Source: an uncultured Prevotellaceae bacterium
Lineage (GTDB): Bacteria > Bacteroidota > Bacteroidia > Bacteroidales > Bacteroidaceae
NCBI GenBank assembly: GCA_937898415.1
Contig: CALDLA010000169.1
Coordinates: 1-51,740 of the forward strand
Direction: 5' to 3'
DNA: 51,740 bases
Below the pieces are notes generated by a model that saw only the letters and a program-made list of their open reading frames with translations, made no database searches and was not told the DNA's origin. Shown here one piece after another: positions 8,602 to 17,259 of this stretch (within the stretch, counting starts at the first letter, position 1; each line of letters opens with the position of its first letter). Position numbers and translations under genes: made by a program.

Positions 8602-11600
8602 ATGTTATCATCTTTTCTCTTATCAATTATATTAGTCTTCAATGAACTAATGGCAAGTAATGCAGGGCAACTTATGAGTCCTGCTATCAACTTTGACAGC
8701 TGGATTGAACTGTATAACCCCTCCGATCAGGCCGTCAACCTGGCTGGAATGTATCTAAGTGACAACAGTAGTAACTTGAAGCTATGGCAGATGCCTGCTG
8801 ACATTGGTTCTGTTCCGGCTAAGGGTTATAAAGTGATTTGGCTGGGGTCTAACGATATCAGGTCTGATCAGGCTACCTTCAAGCTCGATTGCGACGGCGG
8901 TACCATCTATCTGAGTGACAAGAACGGTTCACTCATCATCAGCCAGACTTATCCAAAAGCCCTGAGCCGCACCTCTTATGCCCGCAAGACTGACGGCGGC
9001 GAAGAGTGGGGCTGGACGGATGATGCCACACCCGGCGCTACAAACACTACAGCCAAGTTTGCCGAGAAACGCTTAGATGCGCCTGTCGTCAGCATTGACA
9101 GCAAGCTTTTCACTGGTACGCTCAATGTCAAAGTGGATATCCCTGAGGGAACGACCCTGCTATATACCACCGACGGCAGTCTTCCCAGGATGGAGTTACC
9201 CTGGAAACAAAAGGTCATTAATGGTTCTTGCGAAGGCGCTGATGCATCCTGCTTTGTCAGTCGCGACGGTAACGGCAATGGCGACGTAAACCGCATTGTC
9301 GACGGTGCCGGCATCAACGGCTCACGTGGCATCAAAGTCCACTCCGTAGCCAATGCTGCCTACGATTATACAACGCAGTTCTTCGTCTATACCCCCGACC
9401 ACATTTGGCAGACAGGTGAAAAGTACCGTTTCCGCATGATGGTGAAAGCCGACAAGGCCAGCAAAGTGAACATTCAGGCTCACCGCACGCCCGGCGATTA
9501 CATCACCAGCGGTATGATGGACGATTCCTTCAATGTCACCACCGAGTGGAAGGAATACGTCTACGAAGGCACTGTCACCAAAGAGCAGGCCGACGAGCAA
9601 AGCACCGGCGGCGGCTGGTGGACTCCGACCGTCACTACCTATGCCCTGCAGACCATTGCCTTCAACCTGAATGACGACAAGACTACAGACAACAACTTCT
9701 ACTTTGACGATATATCGTGGGAGTCGTACGAGGAGATATCCAGCCAGGAGAGCAAGGACGGAAAGTTCGACATCGCCAACACGACGAACCTCACACTCCG
9801 CCTGTTCCGCGACGGCTACCTGCCCAGCGTTCCCGTCACCCGGAGCTATATCCAGACCTCAAACAAGTACACGCTGCCTATTATCTCTATCGTCGGCGAC
9901 CAGAAGTACTTCACCGACCCGAAGATTGGCTTCGACTGCGACGGTGACGGCACCAACGGCAAGACCGGCAATGGACAGAACCAGCCCAAGAATTACAATC
10001 AGGACTGGGATCGTCCTGTAAACTTCAGCTACCTCAGCCCTGAGGGCGAAATGCTGTTCAACCAGGATGTCAACATCTGCTGCTCGGGCGGTTACACCCG
10101 CACACAGGCACAACGCTCGTTCAAGTTGAAGTCGAACAAGGTGTTCGACGGTCTGAACCGCTTTGACTACTCGTTCTTCCCTGAACAAAAACCTTACATC
10201 CGCAACAAGGTGCTGCTTATCCGTAATGGCGGTAACGATGTGTGGCGCAACCAGGCTCGCTTCCTCGATCCCGCACTGGAGACCATCATCCAGCGCTCGG
10301 GCATTGACGTCGATGTGCAGTCGTATGTACCTATTATAGAATATGTGAACGGCCAGTTGCGTGGTGTGCTGAATATGCGTGAGCCTAACAACGACAAGTT
10401 TGCCTACGCCAACTGGGGCTACGACGACGAAGAACTTGATGCTTTTGAGAATTTGGAGATGAAGAATGGCGATGACACTGTCATCAACCGTATCTTCGAG
10501 CTGGGCCGCAACTGCACGGACGACGCAGCCTATGAGGAACTGAAGACGCTATTGGACATCGACGAGTACACCAACTATATGGCCGTCACCTTCTACCTCT
10601 ATAACGACGACTGGCCCGACAACAACATCAAGGCCTACCGTAGCCGTAACGACGGCCGATACCGTTTCGTCAGCTACGACCTGGACTACGCTTTCAAGGG
10701 ATGCTGGTCTGGGGACAGCGACGACAACCCCTTTGTCAACTTCACCAGATTCAAGGACGAGAGCGGACCGCATCACAATAATGTCGCGACAATAGCCAAC
10801 AAGGAGTTAGTGAACCTCTTCCTCGATTTGCTCAATAACGACGATTTCCGCCGTAAATTCATCGACACCTTCTGTCTCATGGGCGGTAGCGTCTTCGAAC
10901 CTACCCGTGCCAACGCAATCGTCGACGAGCTGTTGGCAAAGGTGAAGCCCATGTGTGATCTCATGAAACAGCAAGGCATCAACGACGGTCATAACCCCCA
11001 GAACTCAGCCAACGTGATCAAGAGCAACCTGAATGGGCGCAGCGCCACTATGACCAACTACATGAAGTCATTTTTGCCCATGCAGCTCGGTAGCGCCACC
11101 CGTCAGGCCGTCACGCTCAATGTTGATACGGAGGGTGCCCACCTTTATGTCAACGGCCTCGACGTACCTTATGCAGACTTCAACGGCCACCTCTTTGCGC
11201 CTGTCACGCTCCGTGCCGAGGCTCCTGCTGGTTACCGCTTCGTCGGATGGAAGAAAGACAACGAGATGGTGAGTACCGAGACCGAGATCAGTCTGGCCGA
11301 TGATGCTACTGTCAGCCTGAGCGCCACGTTTGCCAAGCTCGACGACAACGACCTCGCCCAACAGGGCATCACGCCTGTCCGCATCAACGAGGTGAGTGCC
11401 GACGACGGTATCTATGTCAACGAATACTTCAAGCGTAAGGACTGGGTGGAACTCTACAACACTACCGATAAGCCTGTTGACGTAGAGGGTATGTACCTCA
11501 GCGACAATCCGGAGAAACCGAGGAAATACCAGATTACCAAAGGGATGACAACAACCAACACCGTCATCCCCGCTCACGGCTACCTCATCATCTGGTGCGA

Positions 11601-12552
11601 CAAGGAAGACCCGCTGTCACAGCTGCACACCTCGTTCAAGCTTGACAACGAGGGCGACGAACTATTGCTCACAGCTGCCGACGAGTCGTGGACTGACCGT
11701 TTCGTCTATGCTGCCCACACCTCTGACCAGACCGTAGGACGCTATCCTGACGGAGGAAACAATATCTACAAAATGAATGTGCCAACAATTGCTAAGAGCA
11801 ACCTTCTTTCCAGTTACTCAACCTACCTCAATGGGGATGACACTCGAATAGATTTGGATGAGAATTCTACAAAAGAACCATTAACATATGTAGGCGTGAA
11901 TGTCCGAGTAAAACGTACCATCGCTGCTGGTAACTGGAGCACCATCTGCCTGCCGTTCGCAATGACTGAAGAGCAGGTGAAGGCGGCATTTGGTGACGGT
12001 GTGCAGTTGGGCGACTTCACCAGCTGGAACTCCGTGAAGGAAGGTGAAAGTATCGTGGGCATCAATGTGGGCTTTTCGACGGCGACGGCTATTGAGGCGA
12101 ACCATCCCTATATTATCAAGGTGGAGGAGCCTGTGACGGAGTTTACGGTTGACGGTGTCAACATTGCAGCGAGTGCTGAGCCAAAGGTTCAGGTGGGTAC
12201 GAAAGATGCAGAACGCGGCTACATGTATGGCATCTATACGTCAACGAAGGTGCCTGAGAAGAACGTGTTCCTGAGCGGCAATAATTTCTGGTACTCCGTT
12301 GGCAACTCACCTATCAAGGCCTTCCGTGCCTACTTCGAATTCAAGGATGTGCTGGATGCTTACTACGATGTAGCCGAAGCCTGTATCACTTTCTCGCTTG
12401 ACGGGAATACTGTGGGCGCTACGTTAGTGAAGAGTGTAGAAGTGAAGAGTGATGAAGTGAAGAGTGAAGTTTACAACCTTAACGGTCAGCGGGTAAGCAA
12501 GGCCGGTAAGGGCGTGTACATTGTAAATGGTAAGAAAGTGGTGAAGAAGTAA
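8602..12552 (+). CDS. Secreted CotH-kinase protein with two lamin-tail domains and T9SS-like tail
   Basis: A 1316-residue surface or secreted protein. In order: a very short N-terminal hydrophobic stretch; lamin-tail domain 1 (about 12-130, VFNELMASNAG ... WIELYNPSDQAVNLAG); a chitobiase-C-like Ig fold (YTTDGSLPRM near 190) that is interrupted by a ~190-residue carbohydrate-binding-like module (200-390) and resumes at NLTLRLFRDGY; a CotH atypical-kinase domain (about 420-760, with YRFVSYDLDYAF near 690); lamin-tail domain 2 (about 924-1053, VRINEVSADDG ... WVELYNTTDKPVDVEG); a GNWSTICLPFAM module (~1111); and a tail Y-N-L-N-G-Q-R-V ... KGVYIVNGKKVVKK typical of type IX-like sorting ends. CotH domains can phosphorylate proteins or act structurally; the substrate is unknown. 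A GTGAAGAGTGA repeat encodes the linker just before the tail. Confidence 0.87.
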   Translation: MLSSFLLSIILVFNELMASNAGQLMSPAINFDSWIELYNPSDQAVNLAGMYLSDNSSNLKLWQMPADIGSVPAKGYKVIWLGSNDIRSDQATFKLDCDGGTIYLSDKNGSLIISQTYPKALSRTSYARKTDGGEEWGWTDDATPGATNTTAKFAEKRLDAPVVSIDSKLFTGTLNVKVDIPEGTTLLYTTDGSLPRMELPWKQKVINGSCEGADASCFVSRDGNGNGDVNRIVDGAGINGSRGIKVHSVANAAYDYTTQFFVYTPDHIWQTGEKYRFRMMVKADKASKVNIQAHRTPGDYITSGMMDDSFNVTTEWKEYVYEGTVTKEQADEQSTGGGWWTPTVTTYALQTIAFNLNDDKTTDNNFYFDDISWESYEEISSQESKDGKFDIANTTNLTLRLFRDGYLPSVPVTRSYIQTSNKYTLPIISIVGDQKYFTDPKIGFDCDGDGTNGKTGNGQNQPKNYNQDWDRPVNFSYLSPEGEMLFNQDVNICCSGGYTRTQAQRSFKLKSNKVFDGLNRFDYSFFPEQKPYIRNKVLLIRNGGNDVWRNQARFLDPALETIIQRSGIDVDVQSYVPIIEYVNGQLRGVLNMREPNNDKFAYANWGYDDEELDAFENLEMKNGDDTVINRIFELGRNCTDDAAYEELKTLLDIDEYTNYMAVTFYLYNDDWPDNNIKAYRSRNDGRYRFVSYDLDYAFKGCWSGDSDDNPFVNFTRFKDESGPHHNNVATIANKELVNLFLDLLNNDDFRRKFIDTFCLMGGSVFEPTRANAIVDELLAKVKPMCDLMKQQGINDGHNPQNSANVIKSNLNGRSATMTNYMKSFLPMQLGSATRQAVTLNVDTEGAHLYVNGLDVPYADFNGHLFAPVTLRAEAPAGYRFVGWKKDNEMVSTETEISLADDATVSLSATFAKLDDNDLAQQGITPVRINEVSADDGIYVNEYFKRKDWVELYNTTDKPVDVEGMYLSDNPEKPRKYQITKGMTTTNTVIPAHGYLIIWCDKEDPLSQLHTSFKLDNEGDELLLTAADESWTDRFVYAAHTSDQTVGRYPDGGNNIYKMNVPTIAKSNLLSSYSTYLNGDDTRIDLDENSTKEPLTYVGVNVRVKRTIAAGNWSTICLPFAMTEEQVKAAFGDGVQLGDFTSWNSVKEGESIVGINVGFSTATAIEANHPYIIKVEEPVTEFTVDGVNIAASAEPKVQVGTKDAERGYMYGIYTSTKVPEKNVFLSGNNFWYSVGNSPIKAFRAYFEFKDVLDAYYDVAEACITFSLDGNTVGATLVKSVEVKSDEVKSEVYNLNGQRVSKAGKGVYIVNGKKVVKK
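12427..12470. repeat. In-frame GTGAARAGTGA tandem repeat (linker before the tail)
   Basis: Imperfect GTGAAGAGTGA / GTAGAAGTGAA units coding for V-K-S-V-E-V-K-S-D-E-V-K-S-E directly before the C-terminal tail of the CotH protein. The same repeat type occurs at 14025, 22374, 28884, 47919 and 49892. Confidence 0.8.
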
Positions 12553-12553
12553 A

Positions 12554-12733
12554 ATGATGATGAAAAAGGAATATACAGCTCCAGCCGTTGAAGTGCTGGA
12601 ACATATCAGTGAACAGATGATTGCCGCCAGTGGTGTTGAGGGCAACAACGGCATCGGCTATGGCGGTGTGGACGAGGACGGGTCGATGAACGCTGAGGCT
12701 CGAATCTTATTCAACGATTTCCTACTTGAATAA
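12554..12733 (+). CDS. 59-residue hypothetical peptide
   Basis: Starts at one of three consecutive ATGs, 1 bp after the stop of the CotH gene, and ends at TAA 12731-12733. It reads M-M-M-K-K-E-Y-T-A-P-A-V-E-V, then an acidic middle, NNGIGYGGVDEDGSMN, and a short hydrophobic/acidic end. No signal peptide or membrane segment. Small proteins beginning KKEY-x-x-P-x-x-E-V are common in Prevotella, often next to surface-protein genes, but their role is not known to me. A different frame just downstream (to TAG near 12801) reads GFSEEEAFEEAF, also acidic, which could be an ancestral end displaced by a frameshift. Confidence 0.65.
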   Translation: MMMKKEYTAPAVEVLEHISEQMIAASGVEGNNGIGYGGVDEDGSMNAEARILFNDFLLE

Positions 12734-12818
12734 TCCCCAATGGAGTAGGGGACAGTAACACCGGTTTCTCTGAAGAAGAGGCCTTTGAGGAAGCTTTTTA
12801 GAAAAAAATGCGTAGTTG

Positions 12819-12851
12819 TTGAATCTATTTCCCAAAAAAGTATTATCTTTG
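12819..12851 (+). promoter_or_regulatory. Promoter of the RND efflux operon
   Basis: -7 element TATCTTTG at 12844-12851; a TTG at 12819-12821 is the best -33 candidate although the 22-bp spacing is slightly long. The first gene starts 72 bp downstream. Confidence 0.65.
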
Positions 12852-12923
12852 CAGCGTGGAACTATAGCAACGTGAAACATAACGATTCAAGAACAATCAT
12901 CAAAAAATAATAAAAACAGTAAC

Positions 12924-14045
12924 ATGAGACAGAAAGGCTTTTTAACAGGAGTTGTAGCTACAGTGGTTAGCGGTCTGATGGCGTGTGGGAATAACGCGCC
13001 CATGCCGACACAAACATCGTATGAGACGATGACAGTGGAGAAAAAGGACATTGAAGTGCCTATTAAGTTCAGCGCTAAGCTGAAGGGACAGACCGACGTG
13101 ACCATCACGCCGCAGGTGAGTGGTCAGCTGATGAAAATCTGCGTTACCGAAGGTGATCAGGTGAGGAAGGGACAGGTGCTCTTCATGATCGACTCACGTA
13201 GTGCCCGGCTGGACCTTGAGTCGGCTCAGGCTAATCTTCAGGCTGCCATTGCTCAGGAGAACAGTGCAAAGCTGGAGTACGAGTCAAACAAGAACCTGTT
13301 CGAGAAGAAGATTGTGAGCCAGTACACGCTGACGAGTGCGGAGAACTCCTACAAGCAGGCGATGGCTTCGACCGCTCAGGCCCGTGCCTCGGTGAACAAT
13401 GCAAAGGTCAGTCTCAGCTACTGTACCATTATTGCTCCCGTGACGGGTGTCATCGGCGAGATTCCCGTACGTACTGGTGACCAGGTGTCGCCTGGTACGG
13501 AGCTGACGATTGTCAGTGGCAACACCAATATGGATGCTGAGTTCTCGCTGCCGGAGACGATTCTGGAGCAGGCTGTTGCCGAAGGCTACAGCACGAAGGC
13601 AGAAGTGGCTCTGAAGCACTTCCCTGAAGTGACGTTCTTGATGAAGAACGGCACGGAATACCCCCACAAGGGTCGCATCAGTAGTGCTACCGGCGTAGTA
13701 AACTCAACGACGGGTACCATCTCACTCAAAGCTACGTTCCCCAATCCCGACGGGCAGTTGTACTCGGGTACTCAGGGCTCGGTGGTGCTGCCGTATGCTG
13801 AGAAGGGTGTGATGGTGATTCCGCAGGTGGCTGTGGTGAAGTTGCAGGACAAGCAGCAGGTGTATAAGGTACAGGCCGACAGTACGGCAAAGGCTGTTGA
13901 GGTGACGACGCAGGATATCTACAACGGTGAGGACTACATCGTGACCAGCGGTCTGAACGTCGGTGACAAGATAGTGACCGTAGGAGCCAATAATGTACAC
14001 GAGGGACAGAAGGTGCTCTTTCCTGAAGTGAAAAGTGAGAAGTGA
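12924..14045 (+). CDS. RND efflux periplasmic adaptor (membrane fusion protein) lipoprotein
   Basis: AcrA/MexA-type adaptor that bridges the inner-membrane pump and the outer-membrane channel. The 373 residues begin with a lipoprotein signal peptide ending in LMAC. A lipoyl half-motif (VTITPQVSGQLMKICVTEGDQVRKGQVLF), split in two around a helical hairpin (residues ~85-155), is followed by the second lipoyl half with a GVIGEIPVRTGDQVSPG segment, then beta-barrel and membrane-proximal domains. The first gene of a three-gene operon. Its last residues (EVKSEK) and stop are encoded by a GTGAAAAGTGA repeat that continues into the spacer. Confidence 0.93.
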   Translation: MRQKGFLTGVVATVVSGLMACGNNAPMPTQTSYETMTVEKKDIEVPIKFSAKLKGQTDVTITPQVSGQLMKICVTEGDQVRKGQVLFMIDSRSARLDLESAQANLQAAIAQENSAKLEYESNKNLFEKKIVSQYTLTSAENSYKQAMASTAQARASVNNAKVSLSYCTIIAPVTGVIGEIPVRTGDQVSPGTELTIVSGNTNMDAEFSLPETILEQAVAEGYSTKAEVALKHFPEVTFLMKNGTEYPHKGRISSATGVVNSTTGTISLKATFPNPDGQLYSGTQGSVVLPYAEKGVMVIPQVAVVKLQDKQQVYKVQADSTAKAVEVTTQDIYNGEDYIVTSGLNVGDKIVTVGANNVHEGQKVLFPEVKSEK

Positions 14046-14062
14046 TAAGTGAAAAGTGAAAA
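14025..14062. repeat. GTGAAAAGTGA tandem repeat at the adaptor gene end
   Basis: Units of GTGAAAAGTGA, GAAGTGATAAGTGA and GAAAAGTGAAAA run across the stop codon of the adaptor gene and into the gap before the pump gene. They supply the last residues of the adaptor. Confidence 0.8.
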
Positions 14063-14074
14063 ATTTGCTTCCGC

Positions 14075-17000
14075 ATGAAGAACAATATATTTATTAATAG
14101 ATACGTGATGGCGTGTGCCATCTCAATTGTGTTGGCGCTGGTGGGCTACATTTCGATGAACTCGCTGCCCATCGAGCAATATCCGAACATTGCACCGCCA
14201 CAGGTGAGTGTATCGACCACGTATAGCGGTGCCGACCCCTCGACAATTATGAAGTCGGTCATCCAACCGTTGGAGGAGAGTATCAACGGTGTGGACGGCA
14301 TGGACTATATGGTCTCGAAGGCCACTTCAACGGGTAATGTGAGCATTGACGTGTACTTCAAGCAGGGCACCGACCCCGACATGGCGACGGTGAACGTGCA
14401 GAACCGTGTGTCTAAAGCCGAGTCGCAGTTGCCCTCCGACGTGACGCAGGTGGGTATTGAGACCTCGAAGCAGCAGAACAGCATTCTGCGCATCATCGGC
14501 GTGCAAAGCACGGACGGCAAGTATGACGACGACTTCGTCTCCAACTATGTGGACATTAACATCAAGCCACGTGTACAGCGCATCAACGGTGTGGGTAGTG
14601 TGTCGTCGTTAGGCAACACCTATGCCCTGCGCGTCTGGATGAAGCCCGACGTGATGGCGCAATACGGTCTGACGCCCGACGATGTGAGCAATGCCATTAA
14701 TAGCCAGAGTTTCGTGTCGGCCGTAGGTTCTTTTGGTGAGCAGTCGAAGAACAAATACCAATACTCTATGGAGTACAAGGGTACGCTGAAGGAGGTTTCA
14801 GAGTTTGAGAACATCGTGCTCAAGACCACCGAAGGCGGCCATGCATTGTACTTGAGAGACGTGGCTACCGTGGAGATTGGTGCCCAGAGCTATAGCTATA
14901 TCTCTAATATCAGCGGTCAGCCGGGTGCCATCATGCTGATTTTCCAGGCACCGGGTTCGAATGCCACAGAGGTGAATGCCCGCATCGACAAGATGTGTGA
15001 GGAGATGAAGGCAACGATGCCTGCTGGACTGGAGTTCGTCACCTTGCAGAACTCTGACGACTTCCTCTTTGCTGCCATTCACAATGTGGTGGAGACACTG
15101 ATAATCGCCATCATCCTTGTGATTTTAGTGGTGTTCTTCTTTCTGCAGAACATCAAGGCAACGATTATCCCCAGTATCTCCGTCATCGTGTCGTTGATGG
15201 GTACCTTTATGATTGTCACATTGGCGGGCTTCTCGCTGAACCTCTTGACGCTGTTCGCATTGGTGCTCGCCATCGGTACGGTGGTCGATGATGCCATTGT
15301 GGTCGTGGAGGCCGTGATGGCGAAGATAGAGGGTGGCGTCACCGATGCCAAGGAGGCCACACGTCAGGCCATGAGCGAAGTGTCGATGGCCGTTATCTCG
15401 TGTACGCTCGTCTTCATGGCGGTGTTCATCCCTGTGACCTTTATCTCCGGTACGTCGGGTACGTTCTTCACACAGTTCGGTATCACTATTGCCTCGGCAG
15501 TAGGTCTGTCGTGTCTGCAGGCCATGACCACATGTCCTGCCCTTTGTGCTATCATGCTGAGGGTGACGGAAGGCAAGAAAGAAGGTAAGTCGCTGTTATA
15601 CTACACGAAGAAAGCCTATGATGCCAGCTATAACGCCATTTTCGACAAATACAGCAAGTCTGTGAAGAAATTCATCAAACGCCCTATGGTGTCGATTGGA
15701 CTGCTGGCCGTAGCTGCCGTGTTGCTTGTTGTGTTCATGATGCAACTGCCGTCGGGTCTTGTGCCGCAGGAGGACCAGGGCTGCTTCCTCGCTGAAATTG
15801 ATGCACCGGAGGGCTATACATTGGATCAGACCAACGAACTGCTGAAGCAAGTGGAGGAGAAAGTCAAGGCTATTCCAGAAATGGAGAGTTATGCCCTGGT
15901 AAGCGGTTATGGTATGATTTCAGGCTATGGTTCCAGCTACGGCTTCCTCGTTGTCCGTCTGAAGAACTGGGAAGAGCGTCCAGGTCTGGAACACATCGTC
16001 GATATGGTTATGTATCGTTTCTATTTGTCGTGTGCGAACATTAAGAATGCACAGGTGATACCGTTCCAGATGCCTCAGATTCCGGGCTATGGTACGAGCA
16101 GTAATGTGAACCTCGTGGTAGAGGACCCGACCGACGGCAACCTCTCGGAGTTCTCCAAGAAGACCGACAACTTCCTCGCCAAACTCATGGAGCGTGAGGA
16201 GGTCAGTATGGCCATGTCTACTTACTCGGAGCGTTTCCCGAAGTATCAGGTTGACGTGGATGCTACGCAGTGCGACCGTGCCGGCTTGACGCCCAAGGAT
16301 GTGTTGAACACCCTCGGTAACTACTGTAGCGGCTCCTATATTGGCAACTACAACCAGTTCGGTAAGGTTTACCGTTTGATGACTGCCGCTGCCCCTGAGT
16401 ATCGTCTCGATCCCTCGTCGCTCAACAATATTTTCGTGAAGACGAGCAGCGGAAAGATGTCGCCTCTCTCCCAGTTTGTGACGCTGAAGGAGATTGTCGG
16501 TCCGTCAAATAACCAGCACTTCAACCTGTTCTCGAGTATCGAGTGTCAAGTAGTGCCTGCCACCGGCTATAGTGAGGGTGAGGTTCAGGAGGTTATCGCT
16601 GAGGTGTTCAGACAAGAGATGCCCACTACCGCCACGTTTGAGTACAGCAGTATGTCGCGTGAGACCGCAGAGAATGCCAGCTCGAATACCACTACACTCA
16701 TCTACTGTATCTGCATCATCCTCATATACCTTATTATGGCATCGTTGTACAACTCGTGGTTCACGCCGTGGGCCGTGCTGTTCAGCATACCTTTCGGTCT
16801 GATGGGTGCCTTCGGTATCACCTGGATAGGTGCATCAATCGGCATGCCGGGCATGGAGAACAACATCTACCTGCAGACGGGTGTCATCATGCTGATAGGT
16901 CTGTTGGCGAAGACGGCCATCCTGATTACCGAGGTTGCTTCTGAGCACCGCAAGGCGGGCATGGGCATTGTTGAGTCAGCCTTCGCCGCTTGTCAGGAAC

Positions 17001-17239
17001 GTCTGCGCCCCATTCTGATGACCGTTATCTGTATGATTGTCGGTATGATTCCGCTTGTTATCGAGGGCGGTGCCGGTGCTAATGGTAACCGTGCTCTGGC
17101 ATTAGGTGTCATCGGCGGTATGAGTGTGGGTACCATCTCCCTGCTCTTCGTTGTCCCGGCCTTCTTCATCATATTCCAGAATATGCACGAGCGGTTCCAG
17201 GGGAAAGAAGTTGTGGAAGTGACAGAAGTTAAGAGTTAA
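14075..17239 (+). CDS. RND multidrug efflux pump, inner-membrane transporter (HAE1/AcrB family)
   Basis: Proton-driven inner-membrane trimeric pump. The 1054 residues have the AcrB layout: TM1, large periplasmic loop, TM2-6, TM7, second loop, TM8-12. Proton-relay residues are visible: the Asp-Asp pair in TM4 (GTVVDDAIVVVE, about residues 404-406) and the Lys in TM10 (GLLAKTAILITE, about residue 945). FINRYVMACAI at the N-terminus and the GxxSGTFFTQFG segment also fit. Substrates cannot be deduced, but HAE1 members usually export amphiphilic drugs or bile acids. The C-terminus (EVTEVKS) and stop lie in a GTTAAGAGTTAAG repeat. Confidence 0.95.
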   Translation: MKNNIFINRYVMACAISIVLALVGYISMNSLPIEQYPNIAPPQVSVSTTYSGADPSTIMKSVIQPLEESINGVDGMDYMVSKATSTGNVSIDVYFKQGTDPDMATVNVQNRVSKAESQLPSDVTQVGIETSKQQNSILRIIGVQSTDGKYDDDFVSNYVDINIKPRVQRINGVGSVSSLGNTYALRVWMKPDVMAQYGLTPDDVSNAINSQSFVSAVGSFGEQSKNKYQYSMEYKGTLKEVSEFENIVLKTTEGGHALYLRDVATVEIGAQSYSYISNISGQPGAIMLIFQAPGSNATEVNARIDKMCEEMKATMPAGLEFVTLQNSDDFLFAAIHNVVETLIIAIILVILVVFFFLQNIKATIIPSISVIVSLMGTFMIVTLAGFSLNLLTLFALVLAIGTVVDDAIVVVEAVMAKIEGGVTDAKEATRQAMSEVSMAVISCTLVFMAVFIPVTFISGTSGTFFTQFGITIASAVGLSCLQAMTTCPALCAIMLRVTEGKKEGKSLLYYTKKAYDASYNAIFDKYSKSVKKFIKRPMVSIGLLAVAAVLLVVFMMQLPSGLVPQEDQGCFLAEIDAPEGYTLDQTNELLKQVEEKVKAIPEMESYALVSGYGMISGYGSSYGFLVVRLKNWEERPGLEHIVDMVMYRFYLSCANIKNAQVIPFQMPQIPGYGTSSNVNLVVEDPTDGNLSEFSKKTDNFLAKLMEREEVSMAMSTYSERFPKYQVDVDATQCDRAGLTPKDVLNTLGNYCSGSYIGNYNQFGKVYRLMTAAAPEYRLDPSSLNNIFVKTSSGKMSPLSQFVTLKEIVGPSNNQHFNLFSSIECQVVPATGYSEGEVQEVIAEVFRQEMPTTATFEYSSMSRETAENASSNTTTLIYCICIILIYLIMASLYNSWFTPWAVLFSIPFGLMGAFGITWIGASIGMPGMENNIYLQTGVIMLIGLLAKTAILITEVASEHRKAGMGIVESAFAACQERLRPILMTVICMIVGMIPLVIEGGAGANGNRALALGVIGGMSVGTISLLFVVPAFFIIFQNMHERFQGKEVVEVTEVKS

Positions 17240-17258
17240 GAATTAAGAGTTAAGAAAG
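17227..17258. repeat. GTTAAGAATTAAGA tandem repeat at the pump gene end
   Basis: Short AAGAGTTAAG/AATTAAGAG units spanning the pump stop codon and the 20-bp gap to the next gene. Same style as the GTGAAAAGTGA repeats, with a different unit. Confidence 0.7.
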
Positions 17259-17259
17259 T

